Shown here: positions 19,374-28,323 of the stretch, piece by piece | Layout of the letters: every line of letters starts with the position of its first letter | Position numbering within the stretch: the stretch's first letter is position 1 | Assembly (NCBI RefSeq): GCF_016745835.1 | Contig: NZ_JAERVL010000004.1 | Span: forward strand, 62,001-126,000 | DNA from: Caldalkalibacillus salinus | Lineage (GTDB): Bacteria; Bacillota; Bacilli; Caldalkalibacillales; JCM-10596 | Reading direction: 5' to 3' | Length of the DNA stretch: 64,000 bases | Made by a program: the position numbers and the translations under genes | Notes under the pieces: generated by a model | Seen by the model: the letters and a program-made list of their open reading frames with translations, nothing else | Database searches by the model: none | Told to the model about the DNA's origin: nothing

Positions 19374-19382
19374 TCAAGTTTT

Positions 19383-19421
19383 AAGAGTTGTTGGGACATT
19401 TCTCGACAACTCTTTTATTTT
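19383..19421 (+). terminator. Intrinsic terminator after selD
   Basis: A perfect 9 bp stem (AAGAGTTGT with ACAACTCTT) is followed by TTTATTTT. Confidence 0.85.
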
Positions 19422-19527
19422 GGGCGAAGGCGAACCTTATTTTGTTGAAGGAATAAACGAACCTAAATGGAATTAAAAAGGGAGCGCTCTTATTAACCGT
19501 CTAAAGACATGAGAAAGGGTATGACGT

Positions 19528-21150
19528 ATGAGAAAGTTTATGTCCAAACTAGGACCTTTTCAATTTACAGTCTACATCTCTGCTTCTATCATTTTTTTAA
19601 ACGTGCTACTCATTAACCCTATTTTTCTATATTTTGTAAATGATATTGAAGTGGCCAAAGTGATTCTATTGAAAGAAGCCATTTTTTTGATTTGTACATT
19701 TACAATATTATACATCTTATCAAGTATGTACTATAAACGTACACGAGAAGTGGCTAAAGATGACCTCAAGCAGATGATTCAAAATCTACAAAATTATGTC
19801 TTCCGAATAAAAAAAGATGACAAAGGTCGGTTCATTTATACCTTCTCAGAGGGAAAGATTGCCGACGAGAGAGGACGTACGACGGAAAACATTTACGGCT
19901 TAACGAGTGAAGAGGCGTCAGGGAAAGTATGGGCTGACCAGGTTGACCCGTACTATGAACAAGCGTTTGAAGGAACAACAGTTAGCTATGAAGTGGTCAG
20001 TGAGGGCTGTCATTTATTCACGACACTCTCCCCCATCTACGAAAATGGAAAAGTCGTCGAGATCGTAGGGGCGTCCAGTGACATCACTGAAATTAAGCAA
20101 ATGGAAGAGAATCTTAAACGGAGCCATGACCGGATTCATGACATCTTAGAGGGCATGGCTGAAGGCTTTTTAGCAATAAAGAGTAACGGTGATGTGACCT
20201 ACATTAACTCTAGGGGTGCCAAACTTCTACATTGTAAGAAGCAGGATCTCATCGGTCAGCAAGTGTACGATATATTCCCACCAGAGATCATCTCCGAATT
20301 TGAAGAAGCGTATCAAAAATCCGTTCAGTATGGTGAGAGGTTAAAAAAAGAGACTTCATACAAAAAGAGATGGTTTGAAGTGACCCTATATCCCTCTCAT
20401 GAAGGATGTAGCGTTTTCTTTAGTGATGTCACAGAAAGGAAACATTCTCAGGCTTTACTGCAGAAGTCAGAGAAACTAAGTGCAGTGGGGCAGCTTGCAG
20501 CGGGGGTGGCCCATGAGATCCGCAATCCTTTAACTAGTTTAAGAGGGTTTATTCAGCTTCTTCAAAAAGAAAACAGGCTACAACCACATCAGCACTATGT
20601 GAACATTATGATTTCAGAGCTAGACAGAATTGAATTAATTATCAGCGAGTTTTTGGTACTGGCGAAACCTCAAGCTGTACATTATCACCAAGCCGATATT
20701 TGTACCATGATTGAACATACGATGACCTTGTTAGAGACACAGGCGCATATGAACAATGTGGCCATTAATGTGGACATAGATACGAATATCCCGCGTATCG
20801 TCTGTGAACCCAATCAACTGAAACAAGTGTTTATTAATATCTTAAAAAATGCAATAGAGGCCATGCCTGACGGTGGTGAGGTTCAACTTAACGTTTATCG
20901 AGAGGATGAATGGATTAAAATCATATGTCGGGACGAAGGGATAGGGATTCAGGAAAAAGATTTGCAAAACTTAGGTGATCCCTTTTTTACAACGAAGGAT
21001 GACGGAACGGGATTAGGATTAACAGTTAGTTTTAGAATCATTGAGAATCACGGGGGCAGGATTGAAGTGAACAGCCAGAAGGGAAAAGGTACGACATTTA
21101 CGATCACTCTACCGCTCACGCCTCCTGAAGTATCAGAAACGGCAGGTTGA
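19528..21150 (+). CDS. Membrane-anchored PAS sensor histidine kinase (orphan)
   Basis: A 540-residue sensor kinase. Two hydrophobic helices (about 12-38 and 47-68) anchor it. Two PAS-type segments follow, about 85-190 (ending VGASSDITEIK) and 200-305 (ending FFSDVTERK). The HisKA box is GVAHEIRNPLTSLRG with phospho-acceptor H329. The ATPase domain shows NILKNAIEAMP (N box), DEGIGI (G1), FFTTKDDGTGLGL (F/G2). No response regulator is adjacent and the gene is monocistronic. That arrangement is typical of Kin-type kinases that feed the sporulation phosphorelay, which I suggest only as a possibility. Confidence 0.88.
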   Translation: MRKFMSKLGPFQFTVYISASIIFLNVLLINPIFLYFVNDIEVAKVILLKEAIFLICTFTILYILSSMYYKRTREVAKDDLKQMIQNLQNYVFRIKKDDKGRFIYTFSEGKIADERGRTTENIYGLTSEEASGKVWADQVDPYYEQAFEGTTVSYEVVSEGCHLFTTLSPIYENGKVVEIVGASSDITEIKQMEENLKRSHDRIHDILEGMAEGFLAIKSNGDVTYINSRGAKLLHCKKQDLIGQQVYDIFPPEIISEFEEAYQKSVQYGERLKKETSYKKRWFEVTLYPSHEGCSVFFSDVTERKHSQALLQKSEKLSAVGQLAAGVAHEIRNPLTSLRGFIQLLQKENRLQPHQHYVNIMISELDRIELIISEFLVLAKPQAVHYHQADICTMIEHTMTLLETQAHMNNVAINVDIDTNIPRIVCEPNQLKQVFINILKNAIEAMPDGGEVQLNVYREDEWIKIICRDEGIGIQEKDLQNLGDPFFTTKDDGTGLGLTVSFRIIENHGGRIEVNSQKGKGTTFTITLPLTPPEVSETAG

Positions 21151-21172
21151 ATTAACCTGCCGTTCGTTTTTT
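21138..21172 (+). terminator. Terminator shared at a convergent gene end
   Basis: An 11 bp perfect stem (AACGGCAGGTT with AACCTGCCGTT) is followed by CGTTTTTT. The stop codons of both the histidine kinase and the convergent permease lie within it, and both proteins therefore end in Thr-Ala-Gly. Confidence 0.85.
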
Positions 21173-21967
21173 AATGAGCCATTTCTCTAATTGATACACA
21201 CCCTGATACATGAGTGTCGCGATAATAGCGATGATCAGCAAGCTCATCAGAACAAGGGTAAAGTTAAACACCTGAAAGCCATATATAATCAGGTAACCCA
21301 AGCCTTTTTGAGCCACAAGGAATTCACCTACGATGACCCCGACCCAAGCTAAGCCGACATTGACCTTTAATGTGGATACAATCGTGGCAAATGAGGCAGG
21401 TAGGATGACGTATCGTAACACTTGATATTTGTTTCCCCCAAAGGAACGGATGACGGTGACATAATGGGTATCGACCTCTCTAAAGCTGTTATAGATGACC
21501 AGGGTTGTAATTATGACAGTGATGGCCAAAGCCATAGCCATGATGGACATGAACCCGGGACCTAACCCCACGATAAGAAGGGGCCCCAGGGCGACCTTCG
21601 GCATACTGTTCAACACGACGAGATACGGTTCAAGTACTTTGTTGAGGAACGGCGACCACCATAAAAGGGTGGCGATCAACGTCCCTATCAGCGTACCTAA
21701 AATAAACCCGACGAATGTCTCTGTCACCGTCGTCCAGAGATGAGGATAAAGACTCCCGTCTAGACCTTTCTCTAAAAATAGAGCAAAAATTTTACTCGGT
21801 TGACTAAAGATCAGCGGGTCAATCCATTTGTAGGAAGAGGCCAATTCCCACATTCCAAAGAACCCTATTAATAATAAGAGCTGTAAACTCAGGACTTTGC
21901 TCTTCTCAATCTTTTTTTTCTTCATAAATTGACGATGAATATTAGTCGTATCGAGGTTATGACTCAT
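21152..21967 (-). CDS. ABC transporter permease (SsuC/ThiX/TauC-type)
   Basis: A BPD-type permease of about 271 residues with six predicted membrane helices and the coupling loop [21 protein letters not shown] followed by VILPAS. I start at ATG 21967 (MSHNLDTT), which overlaps the 3' end of the ATPase gene by 11 bases and has AAGGAG upstream; a longer reading frame extends into the ATPase gene and is unlikely. It pairs with the ATPase at 21957-22742 and the lipoprotein at 23124-24122. Confidence 0.88.
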   Translation of the reverse strand: MSHNLDTTNIHRQFMKKKKIEKSKVLSLQLLLLIGFFGMWELASSYKWIDPLIFSQPSKIFALFLEKGLDGSLYPHLWTTVTETFVGFILGTLIGTLIATLLWWSPFLNKVLEPYLVVLNSMPKVALGPLLIVGLGPGFMSIMAMALAITVIITTLVIYNSFREVDTHYVTVIRSFGGNKYQVLRYVILPASFATIVSTLKVNVGLAWVGVIVGEFLVAQKGLGYLIIYGFQVFNFTLVLMSLLIIAIIATLMYQGVYQLEKWLIKKRTAG

Positions 21968-22742
21968 CCTGATCAAGCTCCTTCCATATTTTATGGAAAA
22001 GGGCATTGAACCCCTCTTGTTCCCTCGCTTCAAAAGGTAAGCAGTTACGAATGTGTGCTGGCACGTCAACAATCCCTTTGATCTCTCCTGGACGCTGATC
22101 TAAGACGACAATGCGGTCTGACATGGCTATACTCTCGGCAATATCGTGTGTAACAAGTACGGCAGTTTTTTCGTGCTTTTTCAATGTATCAAAGACGAGG
22201 TCTTCTAGTTTTAACTTCGTTTGGTAGTCTAAAGCAGAGAAAGGTTCATCCAACAATAATATATCTGGGTTCGTTACGAGCGTGCGCACCAGAGCTGCTC
22301 TTTGCCGCATACCTCCGGAAAGCTGTGAAGGCAAGTGTTCTTTATATTCACTCAATCCCATTTCCTGCAGCAAGAAATGGGCGTATTTTTCTTTTTGTTG
22401 ACGTGTCTTCTGATCTAAATCCATCACTTTGACACCGATTAAGACATTTTCGAGTATATTCTGCCATTCAAAGAGATAATCTGCTTGCAACATATAACCG
22501 ACTGAAGGGGTTGGATGTGTTAACGTCTGACCTTTAATTATCACTTCACCCTCTGTTGGTGTGATAAGTCCTGCGATACTAGATAATACTGTTGTTTTAC
22601 CACAACCACTCGGACCAACCAAACTGATAAATTCCCCCTTTTCCACAGTGAGATCGATATGTCTCACAGCAAGGTTGGCTTCATTTTCACTCACATAAAC
22701 ATGGGAAACGCCCTGAAGCTTTATAAGGGATTGTGTGGACAT
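21957..22742 (-). CDS. ABC transporter ATP-binding protein (SsuB/ThiZ/TauB-type)
   Basis: A 261-residue ATPase with Walker [10 protein letters not shown], signature [13 protein letters not shown], Walker [14 protein letters not shown] and H-loop LVTHDI. Start chosen at the ATG at 22742 (MSTQSLIKL), immediately after GGGGGGAG. Upstream in-frame codons lack a good site. It has its own putative promoter, while the binding-protein gene further upstream ends at a terminator. Confidence 0.9.
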   Translation of the reverse strand: MSTQSLIKLQGVSHVYVSENEANLAVRHIDLTVEKGEFISLVGPSGCGKTTVLSSIAGLITPTEGEVIIKGQTLTHPTPSVGYMLQADYLFEWQNILENVLIGVKVMDLDQKTRQQKEKYAHFLLQEMGLSEYKEHLPSQLSGGMRQRAALVRTLVTNPDILLLDEPFSALDYQTKLKLEDLVFDTLKKHEKTAVLVTHDIAESIAMSDRIVVLDQRPGEIKGIVDVPAHIRNCLPFEAREQEGFNALFHKIWKELDQDES

Positions 22743-23087
22743 CTTCTCCCCCCTCATCCTAATATAGGCATACGTGTAGATGTTGATAGTGTATTTTATG
22801 TGAGTGGGATAAAAAGGTGCAAGCGAGCCCAAGTAAATATATGTATAATGAGCAAAAAAATAATAATATTGATAATATACTTTTAATCCTAGAAATAGGG
22901 ATTTGTTTCTATGGTTGGATTTTGTAAGTTATATTAATATTGTGGGAAATAGTTATAAATCTATTGTTTATGACCAAAACCCTACATTCCGTTAGCAATT
23001 TAACAAAAAGGAGTGAAATAAATCGTGGGGTGAGCTAGGGGCTCTGGATCACTTCTTTACCCACTATAGCGAAGTTATATATTTACA
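22743..23087. other. AT-rich gap between ABC binding-protein and ATPase genes
   Basis: About 345 bases of AT-rich sequence. It holds the promoter of the ATPase gene (22793-22822). I see no ORF with a ribosome binding site, no riboswitch motif and no repeat here. Confidence 0.5.
22793..22822 (-). promoter_or_regulatory. Putative sigma-A promoter of the ATPase-permease pair
   Basis: On the minus strand TTGCAC (22822-22817) and TAAAAT (22798-22793) are separated by 18 bases, about 50 bases before the ATPase start. Confidence 0.45.
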
Positions 23088-23113
23088 TAAAAATAGCCGA
23101 GCAGAGCCCGGCT
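23088..23113 (-). terminator. Terminator of the binding-protein gene
   Basis: On the minus strand a short AGCCG/CGGCT stem with inner GC pairs is followed by ATTTTTAT. It lies 10-35 bases after the lipoprotein stop codon. Confidence 0.65.
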
Positions 23114-23123
23114 GAACGCGATG

Positions 23124-24122
23124 TTAATTTTTAGATGCCCTTTCTGCAAATGTGGTGTCCACAAGTATGTCATAATCAATTCTTTGCTGTAGTTCTCCTG
23201 ACTCTTCAATGATGTCTTGAATACGATCCCACTCATTTTCGCCCAAAATCAAATCTGGATCATACGTTTCCTGCTCCTTATAGCGCTCGATGACGGCTGC
23301 AATAACGTCCAACTCAGTATCTTCAAAAAACGGTTGAATGGAAGCTGCAACCTCTTCCACCGGTTGTTCATATACAAATGTCTGGGCTTTTATCAGGGCG
23401 TTTGTAAACTTTTGTGCCGTTTCTTCGTTTTCATTCAAATAGCTTTCTTTTGCCATAAATACAGTGTAGGGAACGTGACCACTCTCCACGCCAAAAGAAG
23501 CCACGACATGGCCAATCCCCTCCCTCTCAAATAAAGTGGCTTGCGGTTCAAAGAGCTGTACAAACTCTCCCGTACCTGAAGCAAAAGCATTGGAGATGTT
23601 ACCGAAGTCGACATTTTGAATTAACTCCAAATCATCCTGTGGATCAATGCTATGCTTTTTTAACACGTATTCCCCCACCATCTGCGGCATTCCGCCTTTT
23701 CTTTGACCTAGAAAAACACGACCTTTTAAATCATCCCACTCAAACGATGTTAGTTTCTCTCTAGACACTAAAAAAGTGCCATCCGTTTGAGTCAATTGTG
23801 CAAAATTAATCACGGGGTCATCCGTGCCTTGTTGATGAACGTATATACTCGTTTCACTACCAACAAGGGCAATATCGGCTCCATCTGACAGAAGTGTTGT
23901 CATTGTCTTATCGCCACCCCATGTCGTTGTGATCTCAACCTCAAGCCCCTCTTCAGCAAAAAAACCTTCTGAGACCGCCACGTAGTGTGGGGCGTAAAAG
24001 ATGGAGCGTGTCACTTCAGCGACCTTTACTTTTGTTAAATCAGATGATGGGTTGTTACAAGCACTTAATAGAAGGAGAGGAAGCGTTAATGCCATAAGTA
24101 GACCTGTGCGAAGCCATTTCAT
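23124..24122 (-). CDS. NMT1/SsuA-type substrate-binding lipoprotein
   Basis: Solute-binding component of the ABC importer at 21.1-24.1 kb, 332 residues. It carries a lipoprotein signal ending LLSAC (Cys22) and a type-2 periplasmic binding fold starting with TRSIFYAPHYVAVSEGFFAEEGLEVEI, a hallmark of NMT1/THI5-like and SsuA-like proteins. Family members bind pyrimidine thiamin precursors, sulfonates, nitrate or riboflavin. I see no TPP, FMN or SAM riboswitch, so the ligand stays open. An unusual 9 bp inverted repeat lies in its upstream region. Confidence 0.87.
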   Translation of the reverse strand: MKWLRTGLLMALTLPLLLLSACNNPSSDLTKVKVAEVTRSIFYAPHYVAVSEGFFAEEGLEVEITTTWGGDKTMTTLLSDGADIALVGSETSIYVHQQGTDDPVINFAQLTQTDGTFLVSREKLTSFEWDDLKGRVFLGQRKGGMPQMVGEYVLKKHSIDPQDDLELIQNVDFGNISNAFASGTGEFVQLFEPQATLFEREGIGHVVASFGVESGHVPYTVFMAKESYLNENEETAQKFTNALIKAQTFVYEQPVEEVAASIQPFFEDTELDVIAAVIERYKEQETYDPDLILGENEWDRIQDIIEESGELQQRIDYDILVDTTFAERASKN

Positions 24123-24128
24123 TCTCCT

Positions 24129-24205
24129 CTAACACACTCCTTTTTAATCAGATTTGATGCATGGAGATACGATAGTATATTCACGTTGATAAAAATGTGT
24201 GTTAG
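24129..24205 (-). repeat. Long-range inverted repeat before the binding-protein gene
   Basis: CTAACACAC (24129-24137) and GTGTGTTAG (24197-24205) form a perfect 9 bp inverted repeat separated by 59 bases. The proximal arm lies between AAAGGAG and the ATG of the lipoprotein gene. It could be an RNA stem touching the ribosome binding region or a split operator. Confidence 0.5.
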
Positions 24206-24401
24206 CCCATATCATTTTTTAGGTGTGAGTTCATTCATGGGTATTTCAGACACAATTTCATGGCACACAGCTGAATATTGGAGGGTGTTTACAAATCATG
24301 ATACACTGATTTAGTACCACTTCTAGAATAGCGATAAAAACATAGATCAATGATGCTCACAGTGAAGAGACGAGATGAAGTTGAAAAAGGAGCCGTAGTG
24401 T

Positions 24402-25133
24402 ATGGACAATCGTGCGTATCGCAGTCAATATCGGACGAACTGTGATGTTAATCATCTATCGGATATAAAACATAACCAAACCAAACGCGTGTTAGTGATG
24501 ACGGCTGTCTCTGCCGAAAAAGAAGCTGTTCTAAAAGGACTTCAACAGTCAACCCCACATCACTTTGATGTGCAACTGTCAGGTGTGGGTGTGGCTGAGG
24601 CTGCTGCTCGTACGGCTTTTCAATTAGCTCAAAACAAACCCTATGACCTTGTGATCAATGCGGGCATTGCAGGTGGATTTGCTAGGAGCGTACATATCGG
24701 TGATATTGCCATAGCAGATCGTATTATTGCCGCCGATTTAGGTGCAGAAACACCACAAGGATTTATAAGTGTAGATGAGTTAGGATTCGGTTCAGCTACG
24801 ATATCGGTTGATGCTATCGTACGTCAACAAATCGTACAAGCATTAAAGCAAAAAGGCCTTAATGTGACGTCGGGACCTGTATTGAGTGTGTCCACAGTTA
24901 CGGGGACAGAGCAGACAGCCACGGCATTAACACATCGAATAACGGGCGCAGTAGCTGAAGCAATGGAAGGGTTTGGGGTGGCAAGTGCGGCTCAGCAGTG
25001 CAATATACCTGTCTTAGAAGTGCGGACCATCTCTAACGTCGTGGGGGATAGAGATCGGGCGTCTTGGCGCATACCAGAAGCCTTAGAAAAACTAGAACAA
25101 ATCTTTACTATATTCCCGGAGGTGCTCAGATGA
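24402..25133 (+). CDS. mqnB: Futalosine hydrolase MqnB
   Basis: MqnB removes hypoxanthine from futalosine to give dehypoxanthinylfutalosine in the alternative menaquinone pathway. The 243-residue product has the nucleoside phosphorylase/MTAN fold: VLVMTAVSAEKEAV at the start, NAGIAGGF, VHIGDIAIADR, the ribose-binding EAMEGFG, and the MqnB-type tail VVGDRDRASWRIPEAL. Its last codons overlap mqnD (ATGA), which supports the assignment over a generic MTA/SAH nucleosidase. Confidence 0.93.
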   Translation: MDNRAYRSQYRTNCDVNHLSDIKHNQTKRVLVMTAVSAEKEAVLKGLQQSTPHHFDVQLSGVGVAEAAARTAFQLAQNKPYDLVINAGIAGGFARSVHIGDIAIADRIIAADLGAETPQGFISVDELGFGSATISVDAIVRQQIVQALKQKGLNVTSGPVLSVSTVTGTEQTATALTHRITGAVAEAMEGFGVASAAQQCNIPVLEVRTISNVVGDRDRASWRIPEALEKLEQIFTIFPEVLR

Positions 25134-25981
25134 AAATATCATTTTCTCCTTGCCCGAACGATACATTCATTTTTCATGCCGCTGTAAATGGCATCATTTC
25201 CGATGCGCCAGAATTAGACGTGACATATGCGGACATCGATATCACCAATCATTTGGCCGCTCAGCCTGACGGTCCCGATATACTAAAAGTGTCCTACGCT
25301 GCGCTACCTTGGATACAACCAGACTATGCTCTACTCCCTTGCGGTGGCGCACTGGGGAGGGGGTGCGGGCCCATGATTTTAGTGAATCAAGAGGAGTCGA
25401 CCCAGTTAGATCCACGGAAGCTAAGTGGCAAAGTCGTGGCTGTGCCTAGTGAACGTTCAACCGCTTATCTTCTGTTTCGCCTTTGGTCTGCGCAGAACGT
25501 GCCTAACGGTATAGGAGAGATTGTGGTTCTTCCGTTCCACGACATTATGCCTGCGGTTAGAGATGGTAAAGTAGACGCAGGCTTGGTTATTCATGAGGCA
25601 CGTTTCACTTATCCTGATTATGGACTAGGATGCCTCGTCGATTTGGGACATTGGTGGGAAACCGATACAGGTTTACCTATACCGCTCGGTGCCATCATAG
25701 CTAAGCGTTCGCTAGATATAGACGCTACGATTCATTGGATTCGACAGTCTCTAGAATACGCCTGGAAGCATCCTCAAGTGTCTCAAGATTACGTCCTTGA
25801 ACATGCCCAAGAAATGTCTCCAGAAGTGGCTCAGTCACATATTGATTTGTATGTCAACGGGTTTTCACGCGACCTAGGTGAGGAAGGTTATCATGCTGTA
25901 CACGCCCTATTAACGAGAGCAGCTCAAGAAAACATTGTACCCCCAATCGATGTTGAGGCTTTACGCTGGGATCGGTCATAA
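25130..25981 (+). CDS. mqnD: 1,4-dihydroxy-6-naphthoate synthase MqnD
   Basis: MqnD converts cyclic dehypoxanthinylfutalosine to 1,4-dihydroxy-6-naphthoate. The 283-residue product starts with the signature ISFSPCPNDTFIFHA and contains RGCGPMI and AVPSERSTAYLLFRLW, and LPIPLGAI. The start ATG (25130) overlaps the mqnB stop by four bases and follows GGAGGTG; an earlier frame start inside mqnB is not credible. mqnA, mqnC and mqnE must be elsewhere. Confidence 0.95.
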   Translation: MKISFSPCPNDTFIFHAAVNGIISDAPELDVTYADIDITNHLAAQPDGPDILKVSYAALPWIQPDYALLPCGGALGRGCGPMILVNQEESTQLDPRKLSGKVVAVPSERSTAYLLFRLWSAQNVPNGIGEIVVLPFHDIMPAVRDGKVDAGLVIHEARFTYPDYGLGCLVDLGHWWETDTGLPIPLGAIIAKRSLDIDATIHWIRQSLEYAWKHPQVSQDYVLEHAQEMSPEVAQSHIDLYVNGFSRDLGEEGYHAVHALLTRAAQENIVPPIDVEALRWDRS

Positions 25982-26073
25982 TGAATGGCGGTCATATTGA
26001 ATTGGCATTATGACCTTCATACCATTCATGCCATGAGCACAATAGCCCATGATTTAATTAAAGCGATTTAAAG

Positions 26074-26130
26074 ATGACAAAAGGAGCGCTTAAGCCGCTG
26101 AAGCGGTTTAAGCGCTCCTTTTTTTGTCAT
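26074..26130. terminator. Strong bidirectional terminator between mqnD and the cytochrome gene
   Basis: A long hairpin (GGAGCGCTTAA with TTAAGCGCTCC, extended inward by CCGC/GCGG and outward by ATGACAAAA/TTTTGTCAT). T runs follow on both strands, so it serves mqnD and the convergent cytochrome gene. Confidence 0.92.
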
Positions 26131-26131
26131 T

Positions 26132-28120
26132 CTAGTCTGCGGGGCTAGGAAAGGAAGAGGTTTGTGTCAGGAGGTAATGGATCAGCGCTTCTTGTTCATC
26201 CGCTGTGAACCCCGCATCTGTATCTACCCAATACTCATGTCCTTCTCCCGTCACATGAACATCCTCTAACTGTTGTGACTTCTGGTTTGCTTCAATAACT
26301 TTAGCCCTTAACTCACGGTCAACGATCGCCCGCAGACTATTTTTAGGGTCGGGTGACTGCCCTTTTAATAATGTACCAGGGAGTCCCAAGTCTTCATAAA
26401 TATCCTCACCGACCGCTACACCACCGTCATGTAGATAGGGAGGGGTCCAATAGAGCCCCACAAGTCCTTTTACTTTATAACCACCCTCAGTGTCCCCGTG
26501 AGCGAGAGCTAATCGAGCTTGAGCTTCGCTAGTATCCTTCATAGGAACCTTTATTTTTTTGGCATCCTCAGGAACAGGGATAGGGGTATCCGGTGTATAA
26601 GTATAGGATTCTACCATGTGAGGTTCTGTATCTTTAAAAGCTTTAGCCCGAGATGGTTCGGTTTGGATCTCTTCAACAGGAAGTACTTGATGATTGGTAA
26701 AGTAATCACCTGCGTGACAAGTCATACACCCGGCCCGTTCAAAAACGTCACGGCCACTTTTGACTTTCTCTTCGTCCACCTCCATCGGTGGTTGAGGCGG
26801 TCTAAGCGTGTTTTGCCAAGCAGACATCGCATTGATTTCCTCCCCTACGTGATGCCCCTTAGTGCCCACGATGGTGCCGTTTGGGGTGAACAAAGAAATC
26901 CTAGGGAAGGATGTCGGCTTGACCATTTCATTTACGCCGGGCATACCTGGTGTAGGGTCCACAGAAGCAAAGAACTCTGACGGTTTTTGATTTGATGCTG
27001 GGTCATATCTGAACGACGGATTAGCCGCCCGTTGTAAAATAGTGGCGATGTACACTTCTCGGTCAATATTAAATAAGTCATCGCTTTGTTCTATCTGGCC
27101 AAGAGAGTCTGAGTTTTGTGCATGGACATTATTATTGAGTGAGCTTAATCCTTTAAAAGGGCCTAAGAAAGCGAACCCACTCCAACCGTACGGGTGGTCC
27201 ATAAAGGTGAACGAGTCTGGTATCTGCGTAGGATTACTGACGAGATCAATTGTTGAATCAAAGTTTCCTTTGGGCCACTTAACCAGCGTTTCATCTACTG
27301 CTTTTTCTAACGCATCCGGATCCGGCAACACTTCACGCTTACCGTCGGTGGTTTCGACTGTACGTTCAACGTTCTGAATATAACGTTCTAATTGTTCGAT
27401 GTCCGTGTTTGTAAAGTAAGCGGCTGAGTTTGAAGCTAGAGCCATAATGAGACCGGTGTTAATGTCAAGGTTAGGTGCCCCTTCAACCACCTCTTTGGTC
27501 ACAGGGTCAACACTCGCATGGCAGGCTGCACAGCTAATGCCTACACGGAGGCGTCCGTCAGATACTGAAACCGGCATCCCAAGCGGTGTATAAGCTCCTT
27601 TAGGTACGTCGAGACCTGTGTCAACTTTTTCTCCTTTCTTATATTCACGTCCTCCTATGGTGATGTCTTCTGCTAAAGGGACTCTCAGATTCGTTGTTCC
27701 CTCTCCTTGGAGGTCCATAATCGCTTGTATAAACGATCTTGGCTTCAAGGGACCGTCTAGCACACCCATAATGTCGGTTAGAAAGACTTCGTTCCCGAAC
27801 GTCTCCTGATAGAAAGCCTCTCTACCTAGCTTGAGCAAGGCCTGATCTATCTTAACGGCACCGTTTTCGGCAGATAAAAGATGCTTGCCTTCATCGGTGT
27901 TCAGCATCTCTTTTGCTTGGGCAGGGGAGAAGTAGGTTCCCCATAGGTCATACGCGGGTGAAGACCAATCCTTTTGTTGTATGCTATATACACCGCCATC
28001 CATGACATTACTACGATCCGGTATATAGCCGTAAGTGAATTGTAAATGTTGAAAGGAAAGGACGCCTATCAGTATTAGCAACAATAGCAACCCACTTCCT
28101 AAATAGAGCCATTTTTTCAT
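26132..28120 (-). CDS. Membrane-anchored dihaem cytochrome c (MauG/CCP-like)
   Basis: A 662-residue c-type cytochrome facing the outside of the membrane. Residues 5-25 form an uncleaved membrane anchor. Two haem-binding CxxCH sites are present: C197-A-A-C-H201 and C465-M-T-C-H469. The stretch VGLYWTPPYLHDGG near residue 575 resembles the C-terminal part of dihaem peroxidase-like and oxidoreductase cytochromes. Length is well beyond the ~350 residues of classical cytochrome c peroxidases, with a long region between haems. It is monocistronic. The electron donor and substrate are unknown. Confidence 0.82.
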   Translation of the reverse strand: MKKWLYLGSGLLLLLILIGVLSFQHLQFTYGYIPDRSNVMDGGVYSIQQKDWSSPAYDLWGTYFSPAQAKEMLNTDEGKHLLSAENGAVKIDQALLKLGREAFYQETFGNEVFLTDIMGVLDGPLKPRSFIQAIMDLQGEGTTNLRVPLAEDITIGGREYKKGEKVDTGLDVPKGAYTPLGMPVSVSDGRLRVGISCAACHASVDPVTKEVVEGAPNLDINTGLIMALASNSAAYFTNTDIEQLERYIQNVERTVETTDGKREVLPDPDALEKAVDETLVKWPKGNFDSTIDLVSNPTQIPDSFTFMDHPYGWSGFAFLGPFKGLSSLNNNVHAQNSDSLGQIEQSDDLFNIDREVYIATILQRAANPSFRYDPASNQKPSEFFASVDPTPGMPGVNEMVKPTSFPRISLFTPNGTIVGTKGHHVGEEINAMSAWQNTLRPPQPPMEVDEEKVKSGRDVFERAGCMTCHAGDYFTNHQVLPVEEIQTEPSRAKAFKDTEPHMVESYTYTPDTPIPVPEDAKKIKVPMKDTSEAQARLALAHGDTEGGYKVKGLVGLYWTPPYLHDGGVAVGEDIYEDLGLPGTLLKGQSPDPKNSLRAIVDRELRAKVIEANQKSQQLEDVHVTGEGHEYWVDTDAGFTADEQEALIHYLLTQTSSFPSPAD

Positions 28121-28221
28121 ACTATCGATCCATCCCTCGTTCTGAAAATTACTGTGTTAGTCACTTATAACGTTTTCCTTATGAGATAGTATGGAGATGA
28201 ACCTTCATTCTTATGTAAGTG

Positions 28222-28246
28222 AAAAACCCTGGTTATAAAACCAGGG
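28222..28246 (-). terminator. Intrinsic terminator of pckA
   Basis: On the minus strand an 8 bp perfect stem (CCCTGGTT with AACCAGGG) with a four-base loop is followed by TTTTT. Confidence 0.8.
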
Positions 28247-28323
28247 GAATGAGGACATGATCGTGTCGTTCTATAAATAGCCACAATTTAGTCCTTAGGA
28301 AAATGGCCTTATGCTTATCTATC

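Noticed and set aside
21968-22072. Longer N-terminus of the ABC permease
   Set aside because: It lies inside the ATPase gene in another frame, shows no family similarity, and the ATG at 21967 with AAGGAG gives the normal start.
24123-24401. TPP, FMN or SAM riboswitch before the NMT1-type binding protein
   Set aside because: None of the conserved core sequences of these classes were found on the minus strand; only a split inverted repeat is present.
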